A DNA stretch of 37,069 nucleotides, from the NCBI GenBank assembly GCA_002455375.1, contig DKKR01000069.1, positions 1-37,069 of the forward strand, read 5' to 3'. The stretch's first letter is position 1, and each line of letters begins with the position of its first letter. The notes below the pieces were generated by a model that was given only the letters and a program-made list of their open reading frames with translations, ran no database searches and was not told the origin of the DNA. The position numbers and the translations under genes were made by a program. Positions 1-8,354 of this stretch are shown piece after piece. This stretch comes from Bacteroidetes bacterium UBA6661 (GTDB taxonomy: Bacteria > Bacteroidota > Bacteroidia > AKYH767-A > OLB10).

Positions 1-2
1 CT

Positions 3-173
3 GCCTATTCTATGTTTGAAGAGAATGAAAAAGGCTCTTTGGAAAAAGGTAAGGCAGCAGACTTTGTTATTATGAATGACGACCTGATGACTGCACCGGA
101 CAGTGTTTTATTTAAATTACCTGTAGAAGCAACTTACTCAAACGGTGTTAAAGTATATGAAAACAAAAAGTAA
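3..173 (+). CDS. Amidohydrolase-type metal-dependent hydrolase, C-terminal fragment (5' end outside window)
   Basis: The first 56 codons form an open frame that enters from the left edge and ends at TAA 171-173. The peptide contains GSLEKGKAADFVIMNDD followed by TYSNGVKVYE. This is the usual end of amidohydrolase-superfamily enzymes (YtcJ-like or imidazolonepropionase-like), where the chain returns to the small beta-sandwich domain after the metal-binding TIM barrel. The metal ligands lie outside the window, so the substrate cannot be named. The stop overlaps the start of the next gene by 17 bases, so the two are probably co-transcribed. Confidence 0.75.
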   Translation, partial: AYSMFEENEKGSLEKGKAADFVIMNDDLMTAPDSVLFKLPVEATYSNGVKVYENKK

Positions 174-1611
174 TGTCCTTATCTTACTTTTATTCTGTAG
201 TGTTTCTGTTTTTGGGCAAAATCTGATATGGAACCCTTCAGTTAAATTAAACGAACGACCTTATCAAAAATTCCTGGGCACTAACAACGGCTATTTTTAT
301 GCTGCAGGAAGTAATATTAAAATGATTCAGGATATCAGCGACAGTATTTTTTTAACAACGGCCTGGAAAAAACTCAAATTAACATTGCTACGCTATGATG
401 ACAAATTCATCCTGAAAGATACTGCTGCAATAAGATTTTTACAGTCTCCGGTGCGCGTATATGATGTAGTGCTGAGCGATTCAACCATAAAAGTTTTCTA
501 CTCAAAAGGAATAGATAATCTTGAATTTTGCGCTGATATTTTTGACCTCAGAGGATATTTTAAGCAAACAATAGTTTTAATTACAGGAAAAGATGTTGTA
601 AAATTTAATCAGAAGAGTTTTTTCAACTATAACACTTCCATTAACAAACATTATTTCACCATTAGCACTAATGACAGCATTTATTGTTTCAGTAATCAGT
701 TAAACAACGTCTGGAAAACTGTATTACCTAACAGTACTTTTTTTGATGGAACAGTAAATGACAATGGTACTTTTTCAGGTGTATTCAGCAGCGGTAAAGA
801 ACACTTCATTGCGACTTGTGTTGATGGAAAAGTTATCACTCAAACAATTTCTACAGAAAAGGCAGAATTAGCCGATTTCAAAATTAAACATGAAGGCAAC
901 AGAATTATTGTAGCTTCATTATTCGGTTTCACAGACAATACTTTCAACCCGATTTATAACAACATTGCCAATGCTAAAAAATTTAAAAGTAATGGTGTAA
1001 GTATTTCGGAATTCAATAATGACCTTCAACTTATTAAAACAAATAGTTTGAAATTCAAAGACGAAACATTGCTTGAAACGGTTGACAACTTATTACTAAA
1101 AAACATCAAAGGTGTTGACTTTTTAAAGATTCAGCAAATTGATGTAATGAGCAATGGCAACATTATGATTTTAATTGAAAAGCTGTTTTCATCCTACACT
1201 AAACCTGCTGCTGTGAATGGTAAAACAAATACGATAATTGGAAGGGAAACATCAGCCAATGAACTGCTTTTGGGTTGTACGGATATGCAAAATAAAAATT
1301 TGCAGACTGTTATTAAAAGAAAAGTAAGTGCAACAGAAAATTTCGAGTATGTATGCAATGTCAAAGGCATTCCACATAAAGATGACTACTACCTTTATTT
1401 TTTAGATGGCAGCAATCCGGACGCATATCAGATTACCCAAACAATCTTTAATTCTGAACTCAGGAAAATTTACACAAAAGAATTAGAATTAGCTTCGGCA
1501 AAAAAACTTCTGCCTGATTTGTCAACCATAACTCGTATTAGCAATAGCAGGTATATTCTGAATGCAAGACTATTAAAGAAATTTTCTACTGCCATTTTAG
1601 ATTTCAAATAA
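157..1611 (+). CDS. Exported protein of unknown function
   Basis: This encodes a 484-residue protein that I do not recognise. The ATG at 157 is preferred to an in-frame GTG at 145 because it places a lysine-containing N-terminus directly before a hydrophobic stretch (LILLLFCSVSVFG) ending at a likely signal peptidase site near residue 21. The rest has no membrane segment and is rich in Asn, Thr, Phe and Lys with many short strand-like stretches, compatible with a beta-rich periplasmic or surface protein. No lipobox or T9SS sorting domain is visible, and the C-terminus ends in TAILDFK. The start lies inside the end of the preceding amidohydrolase gene, suggesting one transcript, and a strong hairpin terminator follows 25 bases after the stop. 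Confidence 0.7.
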   Translation: MKTKSNVLILLLFCSVSVFGQNLIWNPSVKLNERPYQKFLGTNNGYFYAAGSNIKMIQDISDSIFLTTAWKKLKLTLLRYDDKFILKDTAAIRFLQSPVRVYDVVLSDSTIKVFYSKGIDNLEFCADIFDLRGYFKQTIVLITGKDVVKFNQKSFFNYNTSINKHYFTISTNDSIYCFSNQLNNVWKTVLPNSTFFDGTVNDNGTFSGVFSSGKEHFIATCVDGKVITQTISTEKAELADFKIKHEGNRIIVASLFGFTDNTFNPIYNNIANAKKFKSNGVSISEFNNDLQLIKTNSLKFKDETLLETVDNLLLKNIKGVDFLKIQQIDVMSNGNIMILIEKLFSSYTKPAAVNGKTNTIIGRETSANELLLGCTDMQNKNLQTVIKRKVSATENFEYVCNVKGIPHKDDYYLYFLDGSNPDAYQITQTIFNSELRKIYTKELELASAKKLLPDLSTITRISNSRYILNARLLKKFSTAILDFK

Positions 1612-1636
1612 AAACAGCTTAGAATTAGCTAATAAA

Positions 1637-1666
1637 AAAACCGTTCTCAATAAAGAGAACGGTTTT
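1637..1666. terminator. Bidirectional intrinsic terminator
   Basis: A perfect 8-bp stem (CCGTTCTC at 1641-1648 with GAGAACGG at 1655-1662) encloses a 6-base AATAAA loop. It is flanked by an A-run on the left and TTTT on the right, which extend the stem to 12 bp. It lies between two convergent genes (stop at 1611 on plus, stop at 1741 on minus) and so can serve both. Confidence 0.9.
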
Positions 1667-1740
1667 CAATTTTCATCTTAAAACCGAAGGGTATTACACA
1701 GCTTTACAAGCTAAATACTGCACCCCATGGCATGATAAAA

Positions 1741-2079
1741 TTATTTTGCAGATTCTTCTGACTTATTTTCTGTTTTTACATCAGAAGCACCGGCATCAGC
1801 TTTTTTATGTGCACAGCAACCTGCTTTTGCTTGCTTGTCGGCACATGATGCTGCTGAAGCTTCAGCTTTGTCTGTGCAACATTTTTTCTTTTTGCTTTTC
1901 TTTTTGCAGCAATCTTTATCTTTTTCTGCTTTACCATCACAAGGCATGTCATGACTTGCCATAATGTTGCATTCTGTTACCTGAAGGTCAGTAACTGTGT
2001 TTGCTTTGTTGCTGTTTGCATAAGCGTTAACAATCAGGAATATTCCGAGTACGCTTAAAACTGAAAGTGCTTTTTTCAT
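1741..2079 (-). CDS. Small exported Cys/Lys-rich protein, candidate metal binder
   Basis: This 112-residue protein has an N-terminal signal peptide (MKKALSVLSVLGIFLIVNAYA) with probable cleavage after Ala21. The mature part is hydrophilic and rich in Lys, Ala and Asp. It carries an MASHDMPCDGKAEK stretch, then CysCys pairs in DCCKKK, KKCCTDK and AGCCAHKK, plus single cysteines. Paired cysteines together with His and Met suggest binding of a soft metal (Cu, Zn or Cd) or a disulfide-linked structure, but no named family is recognised. The end is Glu/Lys/Ser-rich and disordered-looking. It is a monocistronic gene bounded by the 1637-1666 terminator. Metal binding is an inference from composition only; the gene call is firm because of the signal peptide and the upstream promoter-like boxes. 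Confidence 0.7.
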   Translation of the reverse strand: MKKALSVLSVLGIFLIVNAYANSNKANTVTDLQVTECNIMASHDMPCDGKAEKDKDCCKKKSKKKKCCTDKAEASAASCADKQAKAGCCAHKKADAGASDVKTENKSEESAK

Positions 2080-2098
2080 TTTTCTAAATAATTTTCTG

Positions 2099-2129
2099 CT
2101 AAAGTAGTATTTTCAGTCCTATAATACAA
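2099..2129 (-). promoter_or_regulatory. Candidate Bacteroidota promoter for the Cys/Lys-rich gene
   Basis: On the minus strand, TACTTTAG (plus 2099-2106) matches the TAnnTTTG -7 box with one mismatch. A TTG (plus 2127-2129) lies 20 bases upstream of it, the usual -33 spacing. The start codon follows about 20 bases downstream. Confidence 0.35.
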
Positions 2130-2191
2130 CTGACCTAAGTCACCGGCACAACTTTTTCATTAAATAACCATCTGTAAAAGCAATGATTTTA

Positions 2192-2929
2192 CTACCAGTC
2201 GGAGTGTTTCTTTAAAACCCCATCCTTTAACACCGGAACTACAAGGGTTTGATTTGGTGTCAGGCAATACAATACGTCTTCATCAATTTTAAGTCTTTCC
2301 AACCGTGCACGATGTGAAGAGTCTTTCAAAAAATCGTACATATCATGCTTTGCAAGGTTATAAAGGTTTATTGCTGCAATCGCAGAATCGCGGTGTTCAG
2401 ACAGTTGAAAATGTGGAATAAGTTTTTGCGTCAGTGCTCCTGCAAAAAGTGTATCTTCAAGATTAAAAGTGTTTTTCCAGCCTGCACACAGGCAAAGCAC
2501 ATTTTTATTCTGTTGAATAAGCCAGGCAGCAAGCACATCAATATTCAGAAATGAACCTGCAACAATTCCTGCAGAGCCTTTGGCAATATTAATTGCCTTA
2601 GTGCCATTGGTTGTGGTTAGTGCAATATCGCGACCGACTATCTTGTCTTCCATATAACTGAATGGCGAATTACCGAGGTCGAAACCTTCTACCATTGAGC
2701 CTTGCCGCTCTGCTCCTATCAGAAATCCTTTTTCTTTAAACTGAAAACTTTCTTCTACTGTCATTACAGGAACAATGGAGCGTGCACCATATTGCAATGC
2801 CACACAAATACTACTTGTAGCACGTAAAATATCAATTGCTACAACAATAGAATCTTTAGTGTTGTACTGATGGAAAAGTGCCGGAGTTAAACAAACTTCA
2901 ACTACAGGTTTGCCCACTATTTCAGACAT
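2192..2929 (-). CDS. comB: Probable 2-phosphosulfolactate phosphatase (ComB family)
   Basis: The 245-residue length is normal for ComB, a Mg-dependent phosphatase that removes phosphate from 2-phosphosulfolactate to give sulfolactate. The step was first described in archaeal coenzyme M synthesis. Family signatures visible in order are DILRATSS (residues 33-40), GAERQGSMVEGFDLGNSP, TTTNGTKAI and the LCAGWKNTFNLEDTLFAG block. The protein is cytosolic. It starts 3 bases after the gcvT stop, so the two are co-transcribed. Coenzyme M is not expected here. Bacterial ComB homologues are common in Bacteroidota, and the physiological substrate in this organism is not shown by the sequence. Confidence 0.85.
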   Translation of the reverse strand: MSEIVGKPVVEVCLTPALFHQYNTKDSIVVAIDILRATSSICVALQYGARSIVPVMTVEESFQFKEKGFLIGAERQGSMVEGFDLGNSPFSYMEDKIVGRDIALTTTNGTKAINIAKGSAGIVAGSFLNIDVLAAWLIQQNKNVLCLCAGWKNTFNLEDTLFAGALTQKLIPHFQLSEHRDSAIAAINLYNLAKHDMYDFLKDSSHRARLERLKIDEDVLYCLTPNQTLVVPVLKDGVLKKHSDW

Positions 2930-2932
2930 TGA

Positions 2933-4033
2933 TTATTTTTTAATAAACGGTATCTTGACAACTGCGGCTTTAATCAGCTTCTCTCTGATCTTAATAAAAA
3001 TTTCTGTTCCTTCGGCAGATTGATCTTTCGCCACATAGCCCATACCGATGGCTTTGTTTAATGTTGGTGACTGTGTTCCTGAAGTAACACGACCAATCTT
3101 TTGTCCTGATGCATTACATATTTCGTAATCATGTCTTGGAATTCCACGATCAATCATTTCAAAGCCTACCAATTTATTTGCTATTCCCTGCTCTTTTTGT
3201 TGCTTTAAAGCATCAGAGTTGATAAAATTCTTCGTGAATTTGGTAATCCATCCAAGTCCTGCTTCCAAAGGCGATGTGTTGTCACTAATATCATTTCCGT
3301 ATAAACAGAATCCCATTTCAAGTCGCAAGGTGTCACGCGAACCCAGTCCTGCAGGTTTTATGCCGAATGGTTGCCCAGCCTGCATAATGTCATTCCAGAT
3401 TTTTTCTGCATACTGGTTTTCAAAATACAATTCAAAACCACCTGCGCCTGTGTAGCCTGTATTGGAGATAAGCACATTTTGGCAGCTGGAAAACTCACCT
3501 TTAGCAAAGTTGTAATATGGAATGTCGGCTAAGGTTATTGAAGTCAGCTTCTGCAAAGTTTCCAATGCCTTAGGCCCCTGAATAGCAAGCAATGAAGTTT
3601 GGTCAGAGATGTTATGCATTTCAACTTTTTTGTTGTTATGCTTTTGAAGCCAATTCCAGTCTTTTTCAATATTGGATGCATTAACAACTAACATGAATGT
3701 TTTATCATCAATACAATAAACAATTAAATCATCAATAATTCCACCTGTTTCATTTGGGAAATAACTGTATTGAGCTTTACCTGCTGACAATTTAGAAGCA
3801 TCATTGCTTGTAACACGTTGAAGAAGATCGAGTGCATCTTCGCCTTTTAAAATAAATTCTCCCATGTGAGAGACATCAAACATGCCAACGGCATTGCGAA
3901 CAGTTTCATGTTCGTCATTAATTCCGGTATATTGCACCGGCATCAGGTAGCCTGCAAAGGGCACCATTTTAGCACCTGCCTTTTGATGAATTGCTGTTAA
4001 AGCTGTGTGTTTTAAGGTGGTATTTTCTTCCAT
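2933..4033 (-). CDS. gcvT: Aminomethyltransferase, glycine cleavage system T protein
   Basis: GcvT transfers the methylene group from aminomethylated H-protein to tetrahydrofolate, releasing ammonia, within the cytosolic glycine cleavage complex. Recognisable stretches are KMVPFAGYLMPVQYTGI, FDVSHMGEF, GIIDDLIVYC, NTGYTGAGGFELYFEN and the C-terminal GRVTSGTQSPTLNKAIGMGYV. An in-frame ATG exists at 4093, but I choose the ATG at 4033 (366 residues, the usual family length). The N-terminus then resembles known GcvT starts, and a good promoter (4055-4084) lies between the two candidate starts. comB follows after 3 bases. No other glycine cleavage gene is in the window. Confidence 0.95.
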   Translation of the reverse strand: MEENTTLKHTALTAIHQKAGAKMVPFAGYLMPVQYTGINDEHETVRNAVGMFDVSHMGEFILKGEDALDLLQRVTSNDASKLSAGKAQYSYFPNETGGIIDDLIVYCIDDKTFMLVVNASNIEKDWNWLQKHNNKKVEMHNISDQTSLLAIQGPKALETLQKLTSITLADIPYYNFAKGEFSSCQNVLISNTGYTGAGGFELYFENQYAEKIWNDIMQAGQPFGIKPAGLGSRDTLRLEMGFCLYGNDISDNTSPLEAGLGWITKFTKNFINSDALKQQKEQGIANKLVGFEMIDRGIPRHDYEICNASGQKIGRVTSGTQSPTLNKAIGMGYVAKDQSAEGTEIFIKIREKLIKAAVVKIPFIKK

Positions 4034-4054
4034 ACTATTCTTTAAAATGTGCGG

Positions 4055-4084
4055 CAAATCTACATGTTTTACTGCTTGTTCAAT
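4055..4084 (-). promoter_or_regulatory. Candidate promoter for gcvT-comB
   Basis: On the minus strand, an exact TAnnTTTG box (TAGATTTG, plus 4055-4062) is preceded by ATTG (plus 4081-4084) with an 18-base spacer, as in Bacteroidota housekeeping promoters. The expected transcript start, near 4050, leaves a leader of roughly 15 bases before the ATG at 4033. The box argues against translation starting at 4093. Confidence 0.5.
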
Positions 4085-4152
4085 ATGATTCATATTATTT
4101 CAATACCGGTTTTTTATCTTTACACCAATCTCCACTACTGCCTGACAGACAG

Positions 4153-5646
4153 ATGAAACTATTAACTAAAGAACAATTCCGTTTGGCCGATGCCTATACA
4201 ATAAAAACAGAACCTATTAGCTCTGTTGATTTAATGGAAAGAGCAGCCACAAGCTGCGTTGATGTAATAACAAAATTTACAGATGAAAAAGATCTGATTT
4301 GCATTCTCTGCGGACCCGGAAATAATGGAGGTGATGGACTTGCCATTGCCAGAATGTTGGCTGAATCAGGAAAAAATGTTTCTGTTATACTTACCGATAA
4401 AAGCGACAAATTAAGCCCCGATGCAGCAACAAATTTTCAACGATTGCAGAAAACTTCTGTCAACTTTTTTTACCTTACTGACACCCAACTTCCTTTTGAA
4501 AAAATAACTGTTTGGATTGATGCAATTTTCGGAACAGGATTAAATAAAGTTGTAGAGAAAAATATTGCTGACTTAATTCACAAAGTGAATTCCACTGGGG
4601 CTACTATTTTTTCTATTGATTTACCTTCAGGATTATTTGCCGACAAACATACACCAGCCAGTGCTGGCGTTATTCATGCTTCCACAACATTAACTTTTCA
4701 GCAATTAAAGCGCTGCATGCTTTATGCAGAAAACGCCCATAGGATTGGCGAAGTAAAAGTGCTTGACATTGGGCTTGATGAACATTATATTGAATCATTA
4801 ACTTCAACTCATGAACTGGTTGACAGGAGCATGATAAAAAAATCACTCAAGCCGAGAAAACGATTTTCGCATAAAGGCAACTTTGGTCATGCTTTATTGA
4901 TTGGCGGCAGTTATGGAAAAGCCGGAGCTATAGTACTTTCCGCAAAGGCATGTGTTAGAAGTGGTGCAGGGCTGACAACAGTTCATACCATAAAAACAAC
5001 AGGTGCGGCACTACAATCTGCAATGCCGGAGGTAATGTTAAGTACTTGTGAAGGTGATAAAGTATTTGCTTTACCTGACTTAACATCCTACAATGCAATT
5101 GCAGCAGGACCGGGCTTGGGCATTTACGAAGAAACAGCAAACATGATTGGCCAACTGCTTCAAAAGATAAACAGTCCGTTGGTTCTCGATGCTGATGCAC
5201 TCAATATCATTGCACAAAATAAAAATCTTTTAAATCATATTCCGGAAAACACAATCATAACACCACATAAAAAAGAATTTGAAAGACTTTTTGGAACATT
5301 TGAAAATGATTTTCAGAGAAACGACTTTCAAATTACCGCTTCAGTAAAACATAAAATTGTTATTGTCTTAAAAGGTGTTTACACTTCCATTTCTACTCCT
5401 GACGGAAAATGTTTCTTCAACACAACAGGAAATGCAGGACTGGCAAAAGGTGGCAGTGGCGATACACTAACAGGCATAATTGCTGCAATGCTTGCTCAGG
5501 GCTTAAACGCAACCGATGCTGCAATTGCAGCAGTTTATATTCATGGCCTGGCAGCAGATTGTGCTATTAAAAAAATTCACCCCTACTCTTTAACAGCAAG
5601 TGATGTAACAGAATATCTTTCTGAAGCTTTTATGCAGACGGTGTAA
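4153..5646 (+). CDS. nnr: Bifunctional NAD(P)H-hydrate epimerase / ADP-dependent dehydratase
   Basis: This 497-residue fusion enzyme repairs hydrated NADH and NADPH. The N-terminal YjeF/NnrE domain (about residues 1-215) epimerises R- and S-NAD(P)HX. It shows GPGNNGGDG (54-62) and the IDAIFGTGLNK motif. The C-terminal NnrD domain (about 225-497) has the ribokinase-like fold that dehydrates S-NAD(P)HX using ADP. It shows HKGNFGHALLIGGSYGKAGA, the ITPHKKEFERLFG block and the nucleotide-binding GGSGDT (433-438). The start is ATG 4153. The frame is open further upstream to 3991, but that stretch lacks similarity to the family and lies over the divergent gcvT. It is single and divergent from gcvT, with only about 120 bases between starts. 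Confidence 0.95.
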   Translation: MKLLTKEQFRLADAYTIKTEPISSVDLMERAATSCVDVITKFTDEKDLICILCGPGNNGGDGLAIARMLAESGKNVSVILTDKSDKLSPDAATNFQRLQKTSVNFFYLTDTQLPFEKITVWIDAIFGTGLNKVVEKNIADLIHKVNSTGATIFSIDLPSGLFADKHTPASAGVIHASTTLTFQQLKRCMLYAENAHRIGEVKVLDIGLDEHYIESLTSTHELVDRSMIKKSLKPRKRFSHKGNFGHALLIGGSYGKAGAIVLSAKACVRSGAGLTTVHTIKTTGAALQSAMPEVMLSTCEGDKVFALPDLTSYNAIAAGPGLGIYEETANMIGQLLQKINSPLVLDADALNIIAQNKNLLNHIPENTIITPHKKEFERLFGTFENDFQRNDFQITASVKHKIVIVLKGVYTSISTPDGKCFFNTTGNAGLAKGGSGDTLTGIIAAMLAQGLNATDAAIAAVYIHGLAADCAIKKIHPYSLTASDVTEYLSEAFMQTV

Positions 5647-5790
5647 TAACGGTTTAGGGCTTGTAGCAGTAGGGGATTTGAAAAATTACTGTTCAACTTA
5701 ATCACCACAGCCCAATAGAAGTAAAAGGCTGGAAACTTGCACTTCTGCCTCTATTGCAACAAACCCTTATTAGCGGTAGTACGGTCAAAT
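5644..5790. repeat. Imperfect long inverted repeat with internal hairpin
   Basis: Between the nnr stop and the exonuclease gene, left-arm TAATAA plus a 19-base block beginning GGGCTTGTAGCAG (about 5644-5676) is mirrored by the complement of 5748-5772. The right arm read in reverse is TAATAA followed by GGGTTTGTTGCAATAGAGG. About 15 of 19 bases match in the long block, and the left arm carries 7 extra bases (CGGTTTA). Inside, CAGCC (about 5708) and GGCTG (about 5727) can form a smaller stem. The whole could fold into a branched hairpin of about 130 bases. It holds no open frame. It resembles dispersed dyad elements next to accessory genes, but no second copy exists in this window. Confidence 0.55.
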
Positions 5791-5827
5791 TTACAAGAGA
5801 TATTTCAGATTAATAATAATAAACAAT

Positions 5828-6355
5828 ATGAGTTACATTGTAGTAGATGTAGAAGCAGATGGGGAAATTCCTCACAAATTTTCAATGGTTTCTTTTGGAG
5901 CTATAATAGTTGAACCTTCATTATCAAAAACCTTTTATGGCGAAGTCAAGCCAATTTCTGAAAAATGGAATCCCGAAGCATTGGCAATTAGTGGATTTAG
6001 TCGTGAACAACATTTAGGTTTTAACGACCCAAAAGAAGTAATGCAAAAATTCTTTGATTGGATAACGCAAAATTCTGTAGATAAACCAATTTTTATTAGT
6101 GATAACCTTGCTTTTGATTGGCAATGGATAAATTGGTACTTCCATAATTTTATTGGTAAAAATCCATTTGGCTTTTCTGGTCGCAGAATTGGTGATTTGT
6201 ACTGTGGGATGAAAATGGATACTGGTTTAAATTCTGAATGGAAGAAACTTTACCGTAAAACAAGACATACTCATCACCCCGTTGATGATGCAAAAGGAAA
6301 TGCAGAAGCATTGTTACAATTTAGGAAAATGGGTCTTCGTGTTAGTTTCCAGTAG
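5828..6355 (+). CDS. DEDDh-type 3'-5' exonuclease family protein (DnaQ-like fold)
   Basis: This encodes 175 residues, essentially only the RNase H-like exonuclease core. The acidic catalytic residues are present: the DVEAD motif (Asp7, Glu9) near the N-terminus, the central ISDNLAFDW segment, and the C-terminal HPVDDAKGNAEAL motif supplying the His and last Asp (the DEDDh signature). Proteins of this type trim DNA or RNA 3' ends. The substrate cannot be told from the sequence, and no polymerase or other domain is attached. It is preceded by a folded inverted repeat rather than a gene, and its last 14 bases overlap the 3' end of the convergent ispG. This suggests a relatively recent arrival next to ispG. 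Confidence 0.8.
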   Translation: MSYIVVDVEADGEIPHKFSMVSFGAIIVEPSLSKTFYGEVKPISEKWNPEALAISGFSREQHLGFNDPKEVMQKFFDWITQNSVDKPIFISDNLAFDWQWINWYFHNFIGKNPFGFSGRRIGDLYCGMKMDTGLNSEWKKLYRKTRHTHHPVDDAKGNAEALLQFRKMGLRVSFQ

Positions 6356-8354
6356 TATTATCGCTAACAGCAGGCTCAATCCAGTCACCATTATCGCGAA
6401 TCAATTCTATAAGTGCATCAACAGCAAGTGTGGCATCAATATTTCTGCGTACAACTTCTTTGCCTTTATAAAGTGTTATTTTTCCAGCACCGGAACCTAC
6501 ATAGCCATAGTCTGCATCGGCCATTTCACCGGGACCATTTACAATACACCCCATTATGCCAATCTTAATGCCTTTGAGATGATGTGTTTTTGCACGAATT
6601 TTAGCTGTAGTTTCCTGTAAGTCGAATAAGGTGCGGCCACATGACGGGCAACTGATATATTCTGTTTTTGAAATGCGAGTTCGTGCAGCCTGTAAAATTC
6701 CAAATGCTGTTTGATTAATATCTGCAGGACTAACTTTCTCTGAACAAAGCCAAACACCATCACCCATACCATCCAAAAGCAAAGCACCGGCATCGGTGGA
6801 GCTATTTAAAAGAAATGTTTCTAAATCAGTATTATCATAAACACGCTTAATGATGACAGGCAAAGAACTTTTCTCCTGCATCATACCAACAAACACCCTA
6901 CGTAAATCCGGCATTGCATGTTCGTTTGATGTTTTTAAGACCAGAACAGCATCAGAGAGTTTATCAATCTTTAATTGATATTTAAAAAAATCTTCAGTGC
7001 ATAATTCAACAAACTTTATGGCTGCATTGCATTTTGCAATTTCATCCAACTCACTCACTTTAAACAATGGATATGTTCTTTCATCACCGGAATGTTGTAG
7101 CCACATTTTATAGTTGTAAACGACACTAAGTGTTCCGGGCAATGCAAATGAAATATGTTTATCACCTACGTAAATAAAATCACATGCCTGATCGCTGATA
7201 TGCCATTTATCCAATGTCTGAGAATAATTATAGCCCACAGGAAATAATGATGCAGGAGAAATACTTTGTTTGCCTGAAAAATCAGCAAACACAACCGGAA
7301 CATGATTTCCTCCAACATTCAAAACAGATTTTGTTTGTCGTCTGCTGTAACTGAATGGCGAATAAGGCAGTTTCTGATGATTAATTGGTTTTATTGATAG
7401 GTGCGAAGCACGATTATTATAGCGCGATACCAATTTTTTTGCAACAGGAATTTCAAGCTCCGGGTCTTCTGTTAACGAAACTCTTATAGTATCACCAATA
7501 CCATCTTCGAGTAATGTGCCGATACCTGATGCGGATTTAATTCGTCCATCTTCAGCCTCACCTGCTTCCGTCACGCCAAGATGCAAAGGAAAAAGAGCAG
7601 GCAGTGAGTTTTGTATATTATTCAAATCCATAAACTCTGCACGCATTTTAGCAATCAAAAGTCTATATGCCTGAACCATGACCTGAGGATTACTTGCTTT
7701 CATAGAAAGCACAATGTTATAATAACCTTCATCCATACAAATCCGCAAAAACTCAAGTGCTGACTCCACCATGCCTAATGGTGTATCACCATAGCGACTC
7801 ATAATACGGTCGCTCAAAGAACCATGATTGGTACCAATACGCATAGCAGTTCCATACTCTTTACAAATCTTTACTAATGGAATAAACCGTTCGCGAATAC
7901 GCTCTAACTCTTCAGCATAAGTTGCATCGGTATAATCAATGGTATCAAACTTTTTTTTGTCGGCATAGTTGCCGGGATTCACCCTTACCTTCTCAACAAT
8001 CCGAGCTGCTGTTTCTGCTGCATTGGGTGTAAAATGAATATCGGCAATCAAGGGAGTACCATAACCCTGTTTTCGCAATTCGTCTTTTATGTTTTGCAGG
8101 TTACGTGCTTCGTTGATACTTGGTGCAGTGATTCGTACATACTCACAACCGGCTTCTATCATTCTGATGCTTTGTGCAACTGTTGCCTTTGTGTCCATGG
8201 TATCGGTAGTAGTCATACTTTGAACACGAATGGGGTGATTAGCTCCCATGGCAACATCGCCAATCTTTACTTCAAGCGTTTTTAGTCTTTGGTAGGAAGT
8301 AAGGCTGTTACAATACAACTGAAAAGTGTCTTGCTTAAGAATGGTGTTACTCAT
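6342..8354 (-). CDS. ispG: 4-hydroxy-3-methylbut-2-enyl diphosphate synthase, long form
   Basis: IspG (GcpE) is the iron-sulfur enzyme of the non-mevalonate isoprenoid pathway that converts MEcPP to HMBPP in the cytosol. This 670-residue version is far longer than the roughly 370-residue enterobacterial enzyme. It has the central insert (about residues 320-540) between the TIM barrel and the cluster domain that is typical of Bacteroidota, Chlamydiae and plastids. The barrel is recognised by IRVQSMTTTDTMDT, PLIADIHF and VRVNPGNYADKKKF. The cluster ligands are CPSC (Cys569, Cys572), Cys603 in GIMGC and Glu610 in NGPGE. The 3' end overlaps the convergent exonuclease gene by 14 bases. A weak promoter-like GATATTTG (8375-8382) with an upstream TTTG lies before the start. 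Confidence 0.95.
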   Translation of the reverse strand: MSNTILKQDTFQLYCNSLTSYQRLKTLEVKIGDVAMGANHPIRVQSMTTTDTMDTKATVAQSIRMIEAGCEYVRITAPSINEARNLQNIKDELRKQGYGTPLIADIHFTPNAAETAARIVEKVRVNPGNYADKKKFDTIDYTDATYAEELERIRERFIPLVKICKEYGTAMRIGTNHGSLSDRIMSRYGDTPLGMVESALEFLRICMDEGYYNIVLSMKASNPQVMVQAYRLLIAKMRAEFMDLNNIQNSLPALFPLHLGVTEAGEAEDGRIKSASGIGTLLEDGIGDTIRVSLTEDPELEIPVAKKLVSRYNNRASHLSIKPINHQKLPYSPFSYSRRQTKSVLNVGGNHVPVVFADFSGKQSISPASLFPVGYNYSQTLDKWHISDQACDFIYVGDKHISFALPGTLSVVYNYKMWLQHSGDERTYPLFKVSELDEIAKCNAAIKFVELCTEDFFKYQLKIDKLSDAVLVLKTSNEHAMPDLRRVFVGMMQEKSSLPVIIKRVYDNTDLETFLLNSSTDAGALLLDGMGDGVWLCSEKVSPADINQTAFGILQAARTRISKTEYISCPSCGRTLFDLQETTAKIRAKTHHLKGIKIGIMGCIVNGPGEMADADYGYVGSGAGKITLYKGKEVVRRNIDATLAVDALIELIRDNGDWIEPAVSDNTTGN

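Noticed and set aside
1746..1964. Plus-strand gene opposite the Cys/Lys-rich protein
   Set aside because: The translation is Leu/Phe/Cys-rich as expected from the complement of a Lys/Ala-rich gene; it has no start context or recognisable domain.
4034..4093. Longer gcvT starting at 4093
   Set aside because: The extra 20 residues are not family-like, and the best promoter boxes lie inside them.
3991..4152. Upstream extension of the NAD(P)HX repair enzyme
   Set aside because: The frame is open, but the extra 54 residues do not resemble the family, and they overlap the gcvT start and promoter. ATG 4153 gives the known N-terminus.
5644..5790. Integron attC recombination site
   Set aside because: The folded repeat beside a single gene recalls attC, but the GTTRRRY and RYYYAAC core motifs are not found at its ends, no integrase is present, and the repeat is upstream of the gene rather than downstream.
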